The notes under the pieces: model-generated
Databases searched by the model: none
Told to the model about the DNA's origin: nothing
What the model saw: only the letters and a program-made list of their open reading frames with translations
Shown here: positions 14,469 through 14,625 of the stretch, in pieces
How the letters are laid out: each line of letters begins with the position of its first letter
Numbering within the stretch: position 1 is the stretch's first letter
Source of the DNA: an uncultured Mycoplasmatota bacterium
GTDB taxonomy: Bacteria > Bacillota_I > Bacilli_A > RF39 > UBA660
Reading direction: 5' to 3'
DNA: 14,625 nt
NCBI GenBank assembly: GCA_900554615.1
Contig: USIB01000029.1
Span: 1 to 14,625, forward strand
Made by a program: the position numbers and the translations under genes

Positions 14469-14475
14469 TATTTAT

Positions 14476-14499
14476 AAACTCACTATTATGTGGGTTTTT
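14476..14499 (+). terminator. Intrinsic terminator after the secreted-protein gene
   Basis: AAACTCAC (14476-14483) and GTGGGTTT (14490-14497) form an 8-bp stem with one G-U pair and a 6-nt loop, ending in TTTTT (14495-14499). It begins 8 bases after the stop codon. Confidence 0.82.
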
Positions 14500-14502
14500 C
14501 TT

Positions 14503-14595
14503 ATGCCACTTCAATCATAAACAAGTTTATGTTTTCCGTGGTATGAGGAAGCCTCTAAAGAGAGTCTTCCGGCTCTACAACATCTAGTGGGGAGT
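14503..14595 (+). ncRNA. Candidate structured RNA or transposon-end element
   Basis: This gene-free stretch is less A/T-rich than its surroundings and folds readily. ATGCCAC (14503-14509) pairs with GTGGTAT (14538-14544, one wobble) around an inner hairpin CATAAAC/GTTTATG (14516-14531). GGAAG (14547-14551) can pair with CTTCC (14566-14570). The same CTTCC and following bases can instead pair with AGTGGGGAG (14586-14594) over one G-G mismatch. No open frame of note is present. The composition, the GGAAGCCTC segment and the terminal GGGGAG recall, from memory only, right ends/omega-RNAs of IS200/IS605 TnpB elements; a cis-regulatory leader of a gene beyond the window is the main alternative. 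I cannot match it to a known family. Bases 14596-14625 show nothing further. Confidence 0.4.
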
Positions 14596-14625
14596 AAAAA
14601 ATAACGATTTTGACTTTCTGGTGGG

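Noticed and set aside
1..14625. CRISPR array, tRNA or rRNA genes, or Mycoplasma genetic code
   Set aside because: No spaced direct repeats, no cloverleaf with a T-arm consensus, no rRNA-like conserved blocks, and TGA acts as stop while TGG encodes Trp.

Overview
The window is a strongly AT-rich stretch of bacterial chromosome with short intergenic gaps, clear AGGAGG-type ribosome binding sites and consensus TTGACA/TATAAT-type promoters. This points to a low-GC Firmicutes (Bacilli/Clostridia-like) genome, probably a gut-type uncultured lineage (inference). TGA is used as a stop (for example the ATGA overlaps at 8601 and 9278) and tryptophan is read from TGG, so the code is standard rather than the Mycoplasma one. 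Spore-coat genes of the cotJ type indicate an endospore former or a descendant of one.

Layout. (1) 1-1613: 3' part of typA/bipA, cut by the window edge, with a hairpin terminator at 1634-1657 shared with the convergent cotJ genes. (2) 1660-2762, minus strand: cotJC and an upstream gene that appears to join a CotJA-like motif to a CotJB domain. They overlap at a TAATG junction and are preceded by a possible sporulation-type -10 element. (3) 2789-5297: a perfect consensus promoter drives two overlapping M16-family peptidase genes, an inactive-type subunit (YmfF-like) and a zinc-site subunit (YmfH-like). (4) 5314-11821: the centrepiece, a five-gene operon resembling Bacillus ytr: YtrB-like ATPase, large ABC-2-type permease with an extracellular C-terminal domain, YtrA-type GntR repressor, LolD/YtrE-type ATPase and a double FtsX-type permease. 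A consensus promoter (5314-5342) is followed by a palindrome, ATTGTA-N13-TACAAT, on the expected transcription start; it is very likely the operator of the GntR protein encoded inside the operon. (5) 11853-13581: a zinc-ribbon membrane protein with a DUF4352-like domain, a CvpA-family membrane protein and a small thioredoxin. (6) 13613-14497: a monocistronic gene with its own extended -10 promoter and terminator, encoding a secreted protein with a SipW/TasA-like signal region. (7) 14503-14625: no gene, but strongly foldable sequence that may be a structured RNA or a transposon end.

How the genes work together. The ytr-like operon looks like an autoregulated module that senses cell-envelope stress and pairs two different ABC transporters; the ligand cannot be read from sequence. 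Regions 5 and 6 also concern the envelope and secretion. The cotJ pair belongs to sporulation, and typA is a ribosome-associated housekeeping GTPase. No rRNA, tRNA, CRISPR array or transposase gene was seen.
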